From an uncultured Eubacterium sp. (lineage in GTDB: Bacteria > Bacillota > Clostridia > Oscillospirales > Acutalibacteraceae): DNA of 64,000 bases. The notes under the pieces are model-generated. The model worked only from the letters and a program-made list of their open reading frames with translations, was not told the origin of the DNA and did not search any database. Both the position numbers and the translations under genes were made by a program. The DNA lies in assembly GCA_944380635.1 (NCBI GenBank), contig CALWID010000007.1:1-64000 (forward strand). The letters are read 5' to 3'. This document shows positions 25,385 to 34,860 of the stretch, piece after piece (positions within the stretch are counted from its first letter, which is position 1; every line of letters starts with the position of its first letter).

Positions 25385-26926
25385 CTAATCACCATAGCCT
25401 TTCAGAGTTATATCCTCATCCGTAACCTGCTGCTGATTTGCAGAAGCCTTATCAATCTCCTGCTTTGAGGGTACGCTTTCAACAGGCAGATAAATCGTAA
25501 CAAGAGTGCCTTTGCCCTCTTCACTGTCTATCTCCAATTTACCCTTATGCAGATTAACTATCTCGTTCGTTACGGCAAGACCTATACCCGAGCCTCTGAC
25601 CGAAACATTTGCCTTATAAAATTTATCAAACACATGCGGCAAATCTTCTTTTGATATTCCGCAGCCTTGGTCCGCAATGGATATTTTTACGGCGGGGCCG
25701 CCGTTTAATTGAGAAAACTCCGCTTTTACGAATATTTTGCTTGGGGCGCGCGAATATTTAAGCGCGTTATCAAGTATATTCATAAACACCTGCTTAAGCC
25801 TGTTAGGGTCCGCATTGGCAGGGGCGGCAATTTCAGGAATACTGTAGCGTACTTCTATGCCCTCTCTCATAGCCCTTTCGCAGAAAGTGAAAAGCGTTTC
25901 ATCAAGTTCTGCAAAGATATCCGTTTTAACAAGGCGCAGTATCATTCTGCCGCTTTGAAGTCTGCTGAAATCGAGCAGTTCCTCAACAAATCCCTCAAGC
26001 CTGCCCGATTCCTTAACTATTACCTGAAGTCCTTTTACGGTTAATTCATCCTGCTGGATTTCCTTACTGTAAAACAATGTTTCCGCCCAGCCTTTAATAG
26101 AAGTGAGCGGCGTTCGGAGTTCGTGGGAAATAGTTGAAATGAAATCATTTTTCATTTTATCGGCGGTTGCAATCTCAGACGCCATAGAGTTTATGGAATC
26201 GCAAAGATTGCCTATTTCATCATCATACTTTTTTTCTATGCGCGAATCAAGATTGCCGCCGGCGATTTTTTTTGTGGTTTCCGTAATCTCCCTGATAGGG
26301 ATAATTATGGACCTGATAAAAAACAGGTTGGACAGCAAAATTATTGCAAAAATAAAAAGTATGATAAAAAACAATATAACGATTATGGCGCCTATTTGAG
26401 TATCAACCTCGCCGATTGAGGTCATAACGCGCACGGCGCCGACATTGGTGCCCCGTGAATTCTGAATAACACGGGTAAGCGCCATTATTTTATCCCCGTC
26501 CTCAGTTATCTTGCCGATATATTCGCCTGTGCCCGAATCTCCGGACATAGCGGAATCGTAATCCGGCATAGCGCAGTTATCAATAATAAATCCGTTTGAG
26601 GAGGCGATTACCTCCCCTTCGTTATTAATTACCCAAACGGTTGTTTTTTCCTTATAAGAATAACTGTCTATAAACTGGGCGGCGGAAGTTTCAAGCGACA
26701 TACCGGAATCAAGATTTGCCGAAAAATACTCAGCCGAATTGGCTGACGCGCCCGACTCCAGAATATTCTGCACTGAACCGTAATAATAATTTTTTATAAA
26801 TATGCTTACCACAACAAAAGCGGCGATAAGCAGGATCACAACAACAAGCAAGATATTCAAAAGCCATCTTTTGGTAAGCCCGTCAACCTTAAGAATATGT
26901 AGTTTTTGCGCTATCTTTTTTTTCAT
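25385..26926 (-). CDS. Membrane sensor histidine kinase
   Basis: A 513-residue two-component sensor. Helix TM1 spans 20-44 and TM2 178-203, enclosing an extracytoplasmic sensor of about 130 residues with a Cache/PAS-like pattern (TTVWVINNEGEVIASSNG). HAMP follows (201-254). His268 in STISHELRTPL is the phospho-acceptor, and the ATPase domain has N (NILDNALKYS), G1 (DQGCGI) and G2 (GSGIGLAV) boxes. The C-terminal tail is Gln/Asp-rich and not conserved. The paired regulator is encoded just upstream (18-nt gap). The signal is unknown; the linked lipoprotein is a candidate sensor partner. Confidence 0.92.
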   Translation of the reverse strand: MKKKIAQKLHILKVDGLTKRWLLNILLVVVILLIAAFVVVSIFIKNYYYGSVQNILESGASANSAEYFSANLDSGMSLETSAAQFIDSYSYKEKTTVWVINNEGEVIASSNGFIIDNCAMPDYDSAMSGDSGTGEYIGKITEDGDKIMALTRVIQNSRGTNVGAVRVMTSIGEVDTQIGAIIVILFFIILFIFAIILLSNLFFIRSIIIPIREITETTKKIAGGNLDSRIEKKYDDEIGNLCDSINSMASEIATADKMKNDFISTISHELRTPLTSIKGWAETLFYSKEIQQDELTVKGLQVIVKESGRLEGFVEELLDFSRLQSGRMILRLVKTDIFAELDETLFTFCERAMREGIEVRYSIPEIAAPANADPNRLKQVFMNILDNALKYSRAPSKIFVKAEFSQLNGGPAVKISIADQGCGISKEDLPHVFDKFYKANVSVRGSGIGLAVTNEIVNLHKGKLEIDSEEGKGTLVTIYLPVESVPSKQEIDKASANQQQVTDEDITLKGYGD

Positions 26927-26944
26927 TTACAACTCTTCTTTAAA

Positions 26945-27658
26945 TTATTTTGATGAGGTGATCCATTTATAGCCGAGGCCCCAGATAGTTACAAGCCTTG
27001 TTGGTGAGGAAGGATTATCCTCCACTTTCATTCTCAGGCGGCGGATATTAACATCCACAATTTTTTCATCGCCGTAATAATTATCGCCCCACACCTGCTT
27101 TAAAATATTTGTTCTGCTTAAAGCGGCGTTAGGGTTTTTAAAGAAATATTCAATAATCTGGAACTCAACCTGAGTGAGTTCTATAAGTTTACCCGCCTTT
27201 GAAAGAGTGCGGTTTCTTAAATTAAGTTCAAACTCATCAAGAGTAATAACATCAAGCGACGCGTCCGCCTTTCTGAAACCGCGCGTCATTTCCACGCGGC
27301 GGTAAACGGCGTCCACCCTTGCCATAAGTTCACTTGGTGAAAACGGCTTGGTAACATAATCATCCGCGCCCACAAGCAGACCCGTAACTTTATCCATCTC
27401 CTGCGTTTTGGCGGAAAGCATTATTATGCCCAAATCAGAAGACCTTTTGCGAAGTTCCTTGCAAACCGTAAGGCCGTCAACCTCCGGCATCATAATATCA
27501 AGAATGGCAACATCAAAAGACGCCTCGTCCTTTGAAAAAAGGTCCAGGGCAACAGCGCCGTTTTCAGCCTGCTCAACATCATAGCCGCTTCTTGTAAGAT
27601 TGATTACTATAAATTCGCGGATAGACTCCTCGTCTTCAGCAACAAGCACCTTTTTCAT
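26945..27658 (-). CDS. OmpR/PhoB-family response regulator
   Basis: A 237-residue regulator. The receiver domain has the acidic pair (AEDEES), phospho-acceptor Asp54 (VAILDIMMPEVDG), Thr/Ser (MLSAKT) and Lys (DDYVTKPFSPSEL). The winged-helix DNA-binding domain is in the C-terminal half (VDVNIRRLRMKVED, TIWGLGYKW). It is translated from a good GGAG site, 3 nt after the lipoprotein stop, and is followed by its cognate kinase. Confidence 0.95.
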   Translation of the reverse strand: MKKVLVAEDEESIREFIVINLTRSGYDVEQAENGAVALDLFSKDEASFDVAILDIMMPEVDGLTVCKELRKRSSDLGIIMLSAKTQEMDKVTGLLVGADDYVTKPFSPSELMARVDAVYRRVEMTRGFRKADASLDVITLDEFELNLRNRTLSKAGKLIELTQVEFQIIEYFFKNPNAALSRTNILKQVWGDNYYGDEKIVDVNIRRLRMKVEDNPSSPTRLVTIWGLGYKWITSSK

Positions 27659-27661
27659 AAA

Positions 27662-28972
27662 TTATTCTCCTTTATAAGTTCTAAGCATTGATTTGACGGC
27701 GTCGACCGAAAAATCGGCATTATCGCTGTTCCCTGCCCGGACAAGATAAGTATAGCCCGAACTTTCGGAAACTTTGGAAAATCCGCTGTATTCGGAAGAG
27801 GACGCGTCATAATGCGCCTTAAGCACACACATTACCGAAAACAGCGTTTCATCATTTTCATCCGTTACGGTAAGAAGTGAATTTTCAGGCGAATAAAGAA
27901 CTTTAATTCTATCAAAATACTCATCGGGAATGATGAGTTGATATTCATCTTTAACAACAACAAGCGAACAGCAGTCTTCTACAAGCACGGAATCATTATA
28001 TTTATTCCAAATAACTGCATAGACATCAGACGGCAGCGAATCTTTCTGCGCATCCGTCGGGATTTCTATAATACCGTCATCATCAACATCGGTGCAGTTT
28101 AGCATTGCATTGCGTGCCGTTGCGCTTGTAACCCCGCTTGAATAACTGTAAAACGGGGAAATAATAGTATCATAGTAATCAGACCAGTAGATAACTTCGG
28201 TTATCATCTGAGTACCGTCCGACTTAACGGCATCCGCATAGATATAAACACGGTCGTCATCAACATTATACTGAATTTCGTCATAATAACTGATATGACC
28301 GTCCAGCCTGGTTCTGCCGAGAGTTTCCCTTGAACCGTCATTATACTCATAAAGAGTTGCAGAGGCTGAAATACCGTCCCCCGTTTCAATGGTGAAAGCA
28401 AGCATTTCATTAACGGAATCCCTGTCCATATCCACAGCAATGCAGTTATTTACGGTAAGTTCGGAGCCTATCGGCTCAAGCGAATAGCCTTTATTCGTAT
28501 TTTGTGAATAAACTATAAGCACATGATTTGTTGAATTGCTTATAACATCCCAAAGCACAACGAATTCGTACACTCCGTCCCCCGTCATATCCGAAAAAGA
28601 AAGAGAATACACATCTGAATAATCACTGCTGAGGTTGTAGATAACAGACCAATTTTGAGCGGATTTATCAATAACCGCCATTGAGATTTTGCCCGGAGTT
28701 TTTTCCGGCTCATAGAAAACGATTGCCTCATCGGCTGAATCGCCGTCTATATCAAAGAAACTGAACGCGGTGGTAAAATCCCCTCCTGACGGTGTTTTAA
28801 GATTATAGCCGCCGCTTACATATGATGAAAGGGCGTTCTGAACATCAGCGTCATCCCCCTGAGGGGAAACAGGTGAGATAAGTTCATCAACAGAAGACGC
28901 AAGCCTGAAAGAACAGCCGCTCAGCACAAGAGAGAGCATAAGAACTGCCGCGATTATTTTAATCCATTTCAA
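27662..28972 (-). CDS. Lipoprotein with FG-GAP/VCBS-like repeats
   Basis: A 436-residue exported lipoprotein. The lipobox is LSLVLSGC (lipidated Cys near residue 20). The body holds several FFDIDGDSADEAIVFYE-type Asp-rich repeats (FSDMTGDGVYEFVVLWD, AVDMDRDSVNEMLAFTI, CTDVDDDGIIEIP), a calcium-binding beta-propeller-like pattern. I chose TTG 28972, which has GGTGGTGA upstream; a GTG at 29002 would add ten residues before the signal peptide. It is the first gene of an operon with a response regulator and kinase, so it may be the sensory or effector output of that system. No named family is assigned. Confidence 0.7.
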   Translation of the reverse strand: MKWIKIIAAVLMLSLVLSGCSFRLASSVDELISPVSPQGDDADVQNALSSYVSGGYNLKTPSGGDFTTAFSFFDIDGDSADEAIVFYEPEKTPGKISMAVIDKSAQNWSVIYNLSSDYSDVYSLSFSDMTGDGVYEFVVLWDVISNSTNHVLIVYSQNTNKGYSLEPIGSELTVNNCIAVDMDRDSVNEMLAFTIETGDGISASATLYEYNDGSRETLGRTRLDGHISYYDEIQYNVDDDRVYIYADAVKSDGTQMITEVIYWSDYYDTIISPFYSYSSGVTSATARNAMLNCTDVDDDGIIEIPTDAQKDSLPSDVYAVIWNKYNDSVLVEDCCSLVVVKDEYQLIIPDEYFDRIKVLYSPENSLLTVTDENDETLFSVMCVLKAHYDASSSEYSGFSKVSESSGYTYLVRAGNSDNADFSVDAVKSMLRTYKGE

Positions 28973-29141
28973 GCTTTCACCACCCAAACCGGCGCGCAAC
29001 ACGCCTATTAATCCATTATATTTGTAATATTATATCATTAAATAGTTACAAAATAAACATTTTTTTATATATTTTTAAAATAATTATTACAAATTTGTTT
29101 GTATTTTAATATGAAAATTTAACAAAAATTAAAAGCAGAAT

Positions 29142-29182
29142 AAAAAATCCGCCCTGTTTACAACACTTTGCAAACAAGGCGG
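29142..29182 (-). terminator. Terminator of the purine salvage operon (after hpt)
   Basis: On the minus strand CCGCCTTGTTT (29182-29172) pairs with AAACAGGGCGG (29159-29149), followed by ATTTTTTATT. Confidence 0.88.
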
Positions 29183-29243
29183 TAATAGTTTGAAAATTTA
29201 CACCGCTCAGGTTTTTATTCACACATGAAAACGATGATTAAAA

Positions 29244-29783
29244 TTATTTTTCGTAAACGCTGCGTTTGAGCGCTCCGATATACGGCAGATTTCTGTACTG
29301 CTGGTCATAATCAAGGCCGTAGCCGACAACAAATTCATCAGGAACGCTGCAGCCGACATAATCGGGTGTAATATCCGCAACGCGCCTCTCGGGCTTATCA
29401 AGCAGAGTAACGATACTTATAGATTTGGCGCCGCGAGTCTTAAGAATATCGGAAACATACTTAAGAGTTCTGCCGCTGTCCAAAATATCCTCCACGATAA
29501 GTACATCGCAGTCATTGAGGTCAATATCAATATCTTTGGTGATTTTAACGCGGCCGGTAGATTCCGTACCGCTGCCGTAAGAAGATACGGCCATAAAATC
29601 TATGCCCATCGGAAGTTCAATATGGCGCACAAGGTCCGTCATAAAGAAAACACAGCCTTTTAAGATACCGAGCACAAGAAGTTTTTTGCCTTTGAAATCC
29701 TCGGTTATCTGCTTGCCGAGCCTTTCGTTTATCTGCCTGAGTTCCTCCTCAGAAACGAGTATTTTTTCTACATCCTTATGCAT
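29244..29783 (-). CDS. hpt: Hypoxanthine phosphoribosyltransferase
   Basis: A 179-residue enzyme making IMP (and GMP) from hypoxanthine (guanine) and PRPP. The PRPP-binding motif is VLIVEDILDSGRTL, and the flexible loop/substrate region FMAVSSYGSGTESTGRVKITKDIDIDL is typical. The C-terminal purine-contact segment VPDEFVVGYGLDYDQQYRNLPYIG is complete. It is the last gene of an operon with a nucleoside ABC transporter and xpt, so imported bases or nucleosides are converted to nucleotides. Confidence 0.95.
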   Translation of the reverse strand: MHKDVEKILVSEEELRQINERLGKQITEDFKGKKLLVLGILKGCVFFMTDLVRHIELPMGIDFMAVSSYGSGTESTGRVKITKDIDIDLNDCDVLIVEDILDSGRTLKYVSDILKTRGAKSISIVTLLDKPERRVADITPDYVGCSVPDEFVVGYGLDYDQQYRNLPYIGALKRSVYEK

Positions 29784-29786
29784 AAG

Positions 29787-30773
29787 TTACCTTTCCTCTC
29801 TGAAATAAGACAGACCGAGCGACGCCGGGCCCTGATTTTCTTTTTTCTTGCGCACTGAGCCGATGATAAGCACAATTATAGTTACAACATACGGAAGCAT
29901 CTGTGCGATAAATGAATTTATATTCCAGCCGAGGACGCTTGGAACATAGTTGTAAGCCCAATAGCAGAAGCCGAAAATATATGAGCCCCAAATAAGATTT
30001 ATCGGTTTCCATGTTGCGAAAATAACAAGCGCAACAGAAAGCCAGGCGAGCGCCTCAATTGCGTCTCCCGCGGCGGTAGCCCATGTGCCGTAATTATAGT
30101 CGAGCACATAATAAACGCCGCCGAGCCCGGTAATGCCGGAACCTATGCATGTTGCAAGATATTTATACTTAGTAACATTTATACCGGCTGCGTCGGCGGT
30201 TGCCGGCGATTCGCCCACGGCGCGCAGATTGAGCCCCGCTTTTGTTTTATTAAGAAACAGAGTTGCGGCAACGGCGATTATGATAACAAGATACATCATA
30301 AAGCCGTATGAGAAAAATACCTGCCCGAATCCTTTGCTTAACGCACCGAATATTTTATATGAAAACACCTCGTTGGCGAAATCGGCCTTTGTTGATGTGG
30401 AACCCTCGGGAATTATGAAAGTACCCACAAATTTTGAAAGACCAACGCCGAAAATGGTGAGCGTAAGACCGGTTATATTCTGATTGACACGAAGTGTGGT
30501 GGTAAGCAGGCTGTAAAGCGCTCCGGCAAGGAAAGACGCCGCAAAAGCGCACACAAGCCCTATAATTATTATCAGCACGGCGCTTGGATTATCCGTACCC
30601 GTTTGATAAAGATATGCGCCGGAAAAACCGAACGCAGCACCGATACACATAATACCCGGTGTACCGAGGTTTAGGTTGCCCGCTTTTTCCGTTAAGGTTT
30701 CGCCTATGGCGCCGTACATAATTACGGAGCCGAAAATTATTGCTCTTGTAAGCCAAACAATTAAATTTTCCAT
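29787..30773 (-). CDS. Nucleoside ABC transporter permease (YufQ-type)
   Basis: A 328-residue permease of the BPD_transp_2 family with about nine to ten membrane helices. The conserved cytoplasmic loop NKTKAGLNLRAVGESPATADAAGINVTKYK couples to the ATPase. It opens with ITFG-like IIFGSVIMYGAIGETLTEKAGNLNLGTPG, the signature of the nucleoside (BmpA-linked) permease group. It pairs with the preceding permease gene (11-nt gap) and is followed by hpt 3 nt later. Confidence 0.9.
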   Translation of the reverse strand: MENLIVWLTRAIIFGSVIMYGAIGETLTEKAGNLNLGTPGIMCIGAAFGFSGAYLYQTGTDNPSAVLIIIIGLVCAFAASFLAGALYSLLTTTLRVNQNITGLTLTIFGVGLSKFVGTFIIPEGSTSTKADFANEVFSYKIFGALSKGFGQVFFSYGFMMYLVIIIAVAATLFLNKTKAGLNLRAVGESPATADAAGINVTKYKYLATCIGSGITGLGGVYYVLDYNYGTWATAAGDAIEALAWLSVALVIFATWKPINLIWGSYIFGFCYWAYNYVPSVLGWNINSFIAQMLPYVVTIIVLIIGSVRKKKENQGPASLGLSYFREER

Positions 30774-30784
30774 AGCCGCCCTCC

Positions 30785-31897
30785 TTACGCGTTCTTTTTG
30801 CGGAAATTAAGTTTATAATTTATAAAAAATTCCGCGCCGATAACGAAGAACAAAACTATACCGATAACTATTTGAGACGCTGAGGAATCAAACGCGTCAT
30901 TTGAATTGGCAATAAGATTTGTGCCTCTTTCAAGGACTACTATAAAGAGGGATATAAACACCATCTGAATAGTATTGAATTTGGCAAGCCACGCAACTAT
31001 AATTGCCGTAAATCCGTATCCGCCGCCCGTTGTGCCGGAAGATATGGAATGGTCCTGACCGGCAACGGTAAGAAAGCCGCACACGCCGCATATTGCGCCG
31101 GACATAATCATAGTGCGTATAATTACCTTATTTACATTGATTCCCGCATATCTTGCGGTATTTACCGATTCGCCTACAACGGCTATTTCATAACCGTGTT
31201 TTGTTTTCTTTAAATAGAGGAAAACGAGCACTGCAAGAATAAGCACAACAATGGTATTAAGCGCCCAGTCCGTTGAAAAAAGTTCCGGAAGATAACCGGC
31301 TTTGGTTGCCCTGTTTAACTTACCGAGTGAAGACGCAGTACCTTTCCATTTATCATAAAAGAAATCAACAAGTTTGATAACAACATAGTTCATCATAAGA
31401 GTGAACAGAGTTTCATTTGTATTAAAACGCGCCTTAAACAGCGCCGGAAGAAAGCCTACCAAAGCGCCCGCTGCAACGGCGGCAACAATCATTACCACAA
31501 ACAGCAGCCAAGCAGGAAGCGCAGTTGAGCAATACACCATAACAATCGCCGTGGCAAGGCCGCCTGCGAGCAACTGACCCTCAGCGCCGATATTCCAAAA
31601 CCTCATTTTGAAAGCCGGAGCAAGCGCAACGGCAATACAAAGAAGTTTTGCGGTATAAATAAGCGTGCTTGAAAGATATATTTTATTTCCGAACGCGCCC
31701 TTTATCATAGTAACATACAATTCAACCGGACTGATATCAATAACTATTTTCATAAACACGGCAACGGCGATAAGCCCGAGCACAAGCGCTATACCGCGGT
31801 ATCCCCACGCTTTAAGCTGGGAAACATTTTCTTTTTTTGTGAGCCTTACGAACGGCTCTTTAACTTTAACTGCGGATTCATTTTCCACTTTGCTCAA
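30785..31897 (-). CDS. Nucleoside ABC transporter permease (YufP-type)
   Basis: A 370-residue permease with a cytoplasmic N-terminal tail and about ten helices. The EAA-like coupling loop is KKTKHGYEIAVVGESVNTARYAGINVNK, and FWNIGAEGQLLAGG is typical of the family. It starts with TTG at 31897, overlapping the ATPase stop (TTGA), preceded by GGGAGGAGG. It forms the membrane channel with the second permease. Confidence 0.9.
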   Translation of the reverse strand: MSKVENESAVKVKEPFVRLTKKENVSQLKAWGYRGIALVLGLIAVAVFMKIVIDISPVELYVTMIKGAFGNKIYLSSTLIYTAKLLCIAVALAPAFKMRFWNIGAEGQLLAGGLATAIVMVYCSTALPAWLLFVVMIVAAVAAGALVGFLPALFKARFNTNETLFTLMMNYVVIKLVDFFYDKWKGTASSLGKLNRATKAGYLPELFSTDWALNTIVVLILAVLVFLYLKKTKHGYEIAVVGESVNTARYAGINVNKVIIRTMIMSGAICGVCGFLTVAGQDHSISSGTTGGGYGFTAIIVAWLAKFNTIQMVFISLFIVVLERGTNLIANSNDAFDSSASQIVIGIVLFFVIGAEFFINYKLNFRKKNA

Positions 31898-33417
31898 GCC
31901 TCCTCCCTCAGATTAGTCATCATAAGTCCTATTTCATCTTTTGTAACCGTTCTTGTATCAACTATGCCGTTTACCTTGCCGGAGCAAAGCACCATTATTC
32001 TGTCCGTCAATTCAAGCAGAACATCAAGGTCCTCGCCGACATAGATAACTGCCGTGCCTTTTTTCTTTTCTTCATTAAGGATATTATAAATGGCATAAGA
32101 AGTATTTATATCAAGGCCGCGCACCGCATATGCGGTCATAAGCACTGCAGGAGAACCTGATATTTCCCTGCCTACAAGAACTTTCTGAACATTACCGCCG
32201 GAAAGCTGCCTTACCGGAGTATTGATATCCGGGGTGATAACCTCTAAATCTTTACGCACTTTTTCAGCAAGTTTTCTCGGCTCTTTTTGGGAAATAATCG
32301 GGCCGCCCTTATCGTACGAGCGCAGCAGCATATTACCGGTCATACCCATTGAGCCTACAAGGCCCATACCAAGCCTGTCCTCCGGGACGAAAGAAAGAGA
32401 AACGCCGAGATTTCTGATAGCCTTAGGGGTTTTGCCGACAAGTTGCTGAGGCTCCCCCTCTGCGGGATAATACATAATACTGCTGCCGTCCATAGTTTTC
32501 TGAAGGCCTGCTACCGATTCAAGAAGTTCTTTCTGCCCGCAGCCTGAAATACCTGCTATGCCGAGAATTTCGCCGCTGTTTGCGGTAAACGAAACATTAT
32601 CAAGCACAAGCACGCCTTCGCTGTTTTTAACGGAAAGATTATTAACTTCAAGCCTTTTTTGAGGGTCAACGGGGTCATCTCTTTTAATATTGAGTTCGAC
32701 TTTTTTGCCGACCATCATTTCGGTGAGCATTTCCTCAGTTGCGTCTTTTGTTTCAACCGTGCCGACATATTCGCCTTTTCTGAGAATAGCAACACGGTCT
32801 GACACCTCAAGAACCTCATTTAATTTATGAGTTATGATTACTACGGATTTACCGTCATCCCTCATACTTCTGATTACATTGAAAAGTTTTTGAGTTTCCT
32901 GGGGGGTCAGCACGGCGGTAGGCTCATCCAAAATAAGAATTTCCGCGCCGCGGTAAAGCGCCTTAACTATTTCCAAAGTCTGCTTTTGCGAAACAGACAT
33001 TGTGTATACCTTTTGGGAAGTATCAATATCAAACCCGTATTTATTACAGATACCATTTATTTTGGCGGCGATATCTTTTTTATTGTATTTTTCTTTTTTA
33101 TCAAGCCCGAGCGCCACATTTTCCGTTGCGGTAAAAACATCCACAAGTTTGAAATGCTGATGAATCATACCTATTCCGAGGGCATAAGCGTCCTTCGGGG
33201 AGCGTATGGACACCTCTTTGGAATCTACAAAGATATGACCCTCATCCGGCAGGTAAATTCCGGAAAGCATATTCATAAGGGTGGTTTTACCGCTGCCGTT
33301 TTCACCGAGCAGCGAAAGGATTTCACCGTGGCGGATATTAAGGCTGACATCTTTGTTTGCAACAACGCTGCCGAAAGTTTTAGTTAAATTTTTAAGCTGA
33401 ACGGCAATCTGCTCCAA
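31894..33417 (-). CDS. Nucleoside ABC transporter ATP-binding protein (YufO-type)
   Basis: A 507-residue double-ATPase subunit. Domain 1 has Walker A GENGSGKTT, the YTMSVSQKQTLEI signature (in place of LSGGQ) and Walker B ILILDEPTAVLT. Domain 2 has GISGCGQKE in place of Walker A, RQLSGGNVQKVLVGRE, and a degenerate Walker B (PAVLMTAYAVRGLD), as usual for family members with one weak site. I chose TTG 33417: AAAAGGAG stands 7 nt before it, while the ATGs at 33438/33435 have no ribosome site because AGGAG is formed by their own codons. It lies behind an intercistronic terminator following the binding-protein gene. Confidence 0.9.
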   Translation of the reverse strand: MEQIAVQLKNLTKTFGSVVANKDVSLNIRHGEILSLLGENGSGKTTLMNMLSGIYLPDEGHIFVDSKEVSIRSPKDAYALGIGMIHQHFKLVDVFTATENVALGLDKKEKYNKKDIAAKINGICNKYGFDIDTSQKVYTMSVSQKQTLEIVKALYRGAEILILDEPTAVLTPQETQKLFNVIRSMRDDGKSVVIITHKLNEVLEVSDRVAILRKGEYVGTVETKDATEEMLTEMMVGKKVELNIKRDDPVDPQKRLEVNNLSVKNSEGVLVLDNVSFTANSGEILGIAGISGCGQKELLESVAGLQKTMDGSSIMYYPAEGEPQQLVGKTPKAIRNLGVSLSFVPEDRLGMGLVGSMGMTGNMLLRSYDKGGPIISQKEPRKLAEKVRKDLEVITPDINTPVRQLSGGNVQKVLVGREISGSPAVLMTAYAVRGLDINTSYAIYNILNEEKKKGTAVIYVGEDLDVLLELTDRIMVLCSGKVNGIVDTRTVTKDEIGLMMTNLREEA

Positions 33418-33440
33418 AATATCGCTCCTTTTCATCATAA

Positions 33441-33483
33441 AGTTAAAAGAAATTAAAGGGAAGCCGGAAAAGCTTCCCTTTAA
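33441..33483 (-). terminator. Intercistronic (partial) terminator after the binding-protein gene
   Basis: On the minus strand TTAAAGGGAAGC (33483-33472) pairs with GCTTCCCTTTAA (33464-33453), followed by TTTCTTTT. Partial termination here would give more binding protein than ATPase and permease. Confidence 0.75.
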
Positions 33484-33497
33484 TGAATTTTTTTAAA

Positions 33498-34799
33498 TTA
33501 ACTGTTTGCGTTGAGTTCGGTGATTCCATCAATTCTGAGCTGGAAGTAAGGAGCAGCCCTGAGTACGGATTCCTCAAAATAAGTGATATTGTTTTCAGTA
33601 ACAATAGCCTCTTTTTCTTCACCCTGATATACAACGCTTGCAGTACCTGTTGAATAATCATAATATGAAAGGTCAATAGGAGCGGTTGTTACCTGAGCGC
33701 CTTCAACAGTGAATTTAGAAGTATCAAATACCTGAAGCGAGCCGTTTTTGAGGTTTTCAATAGCGGCGTCAACAGCCTCCTGAGTACCCTCTGCGCATGC
33801 TGAGCCGAGAGGAGTAATGCCTACGGCGTCTGCCTCATAGCCTTTTGCCCAGTCCTGAGGAATCTCAGTGCCGTTCATAACTGCTGAGAAGAGTTCTTCA
33901 TAATATACTTCCCAGTTATTGGTTGAGGATGTAAGAGCAACATCGGGAGCAACATCAGTCATATCAACATTATATCCAACGCTGTAAGCAACGGTGCCCT
34001 CGTTATAAGCGTCCTCAACAGCGGTGGGAGCGCCTGTTGAATCAGCGTGCTGACCGATGATAACGCAGCCGCGAGCCATAAGAGTTTCAGCGGCAGCAGC
34101 CTCACCTTCAAGGTCAAACCAAGAATTGGTGTACTGAACATCCATAACAACATTGGAAACTATGGATTTAATTCCGAGATAGAAAGCAGTGTAGCCGGAA
34201 ACAACTTCAGCGTAAGGATAAGCGCCTACATAGCCGACTTTGATATTGCCGTTCTCATCAAAATTATTATCACCAAGTTGATTTGTTTCCTGCAGTTCCT
34301 GAAGTTTCATACCTGCTACAATACCGGATACATATCTTGCCTGATAAATCTTTGTGAACGCGTTATAAAGGTTCGGAAGACCTGAAATAGCAGCGTAATC
34401 ACCGGTCATAGCAACAAAAGTAACATCCGGGTAATCTTCTGCAGCCTCAGCGATAAAGTCCTGATGGCCGTAACTGTTTGAGATAACAAGCTGGCAGCCG
34501 GAAGCAACAAGTTCCTGAGCGGCTGTATAGCATTCCTCTGACTCGGGTATCTTTTCTTTCCAACTGATATTTTCAGCGGGAATACCGAGTTTTTCGGCAG
34601 CGGCTCTGATACCGTCTGCATGCGCCTTAGTATAGGTTTCTGTGTCATCGCCTATTTCGATAACGCCGATTTTAATATCGGCAGCGCCTACACCGGCTGA
34701 CGCGTCTGAATTTTCATCTGAGCCTGCGGAGCAAGCCGCAAATGAAAATACAAGAACAACGGCAAGAAGCAGTGCCATAATCTTTTTTGATAATTTCAT
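33498..34799 (-). CDS. BMP-family nucleoside-binding lipoprotein
   Basis: A 433-residue substrate-binding lipoprotein. The signal peptide ends in the lipobox VFSFAAC (Cys22), followed by a Ser/Asp/Ala-rich linker. The BMP/PBP1-type two-lobe fold shows IKIGVIEIGDDTETYTKAHADGIRAA, VSGIVAGMKLQE and VGYVGAYPYAEVVSGYTAFYLGIKSI, typical of Clostridia nucleoside receptors. It delivers nucleosides (or purine bases) to the adjacent permeases. It lies 60 nt downstream of xpt, which supports a purine ligand. Confidence 0.92.
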   Translation of the reverse strand: MKLSKKIMALLLAVVLVFSFAACSAGSDENSDASAGVGAADIKIGVIEIGDDTETYTKAHADGIRAAAEKLGIPAENISWKEKIPESEECYTAAQELVASGCQLVISNSYGHQDFIAEAAEDYPDVTFVAMTGDYAAISGLPNLYNAFTKIYQARYVSGIVAGMKLQELQETNQLGDNNFDENGNIKVGYVGAYPYAEVVSGYTAFYLGIKSIVSNVVMDVQYTNSWFDLEGEAAAAETLMARGCVIIGQHADSTGAPTAVEDAYNEGTVAYSVGYNVDMTDVAPDVALTSSTNNWEVYYEELFSAVMNGTEIPQDWAKGYEADAVGITPLGSACAEGTQEAVDAAIENLKNGSLQVFDTSKFTVEGAQVTTAPIDLSYYDYSTGTASVVYQGEEKEAIVTENNITYFEESVLRAAPYFQLRIDGITELNANS

Positions 34800-34860
34800 T
34801 TCTTTCTACCTCCGAAAAGTTTTTATTATTAAAAGGCTTGCGCCTGATAACCGGGTTATA

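Noticed and set aside
29776..30012. Minus-strand 78-codon ORF overlapping the permease gene
   Set aside because: Alternate frame of the conserved permease; no independent support.
31894..33417. Degenerate second ATPase site taken as a defect
   Set aside because: Weak Walker A/B in the second half is usual for this nucleoside/sugar-type double ATPase, so it is not evidence of decay.
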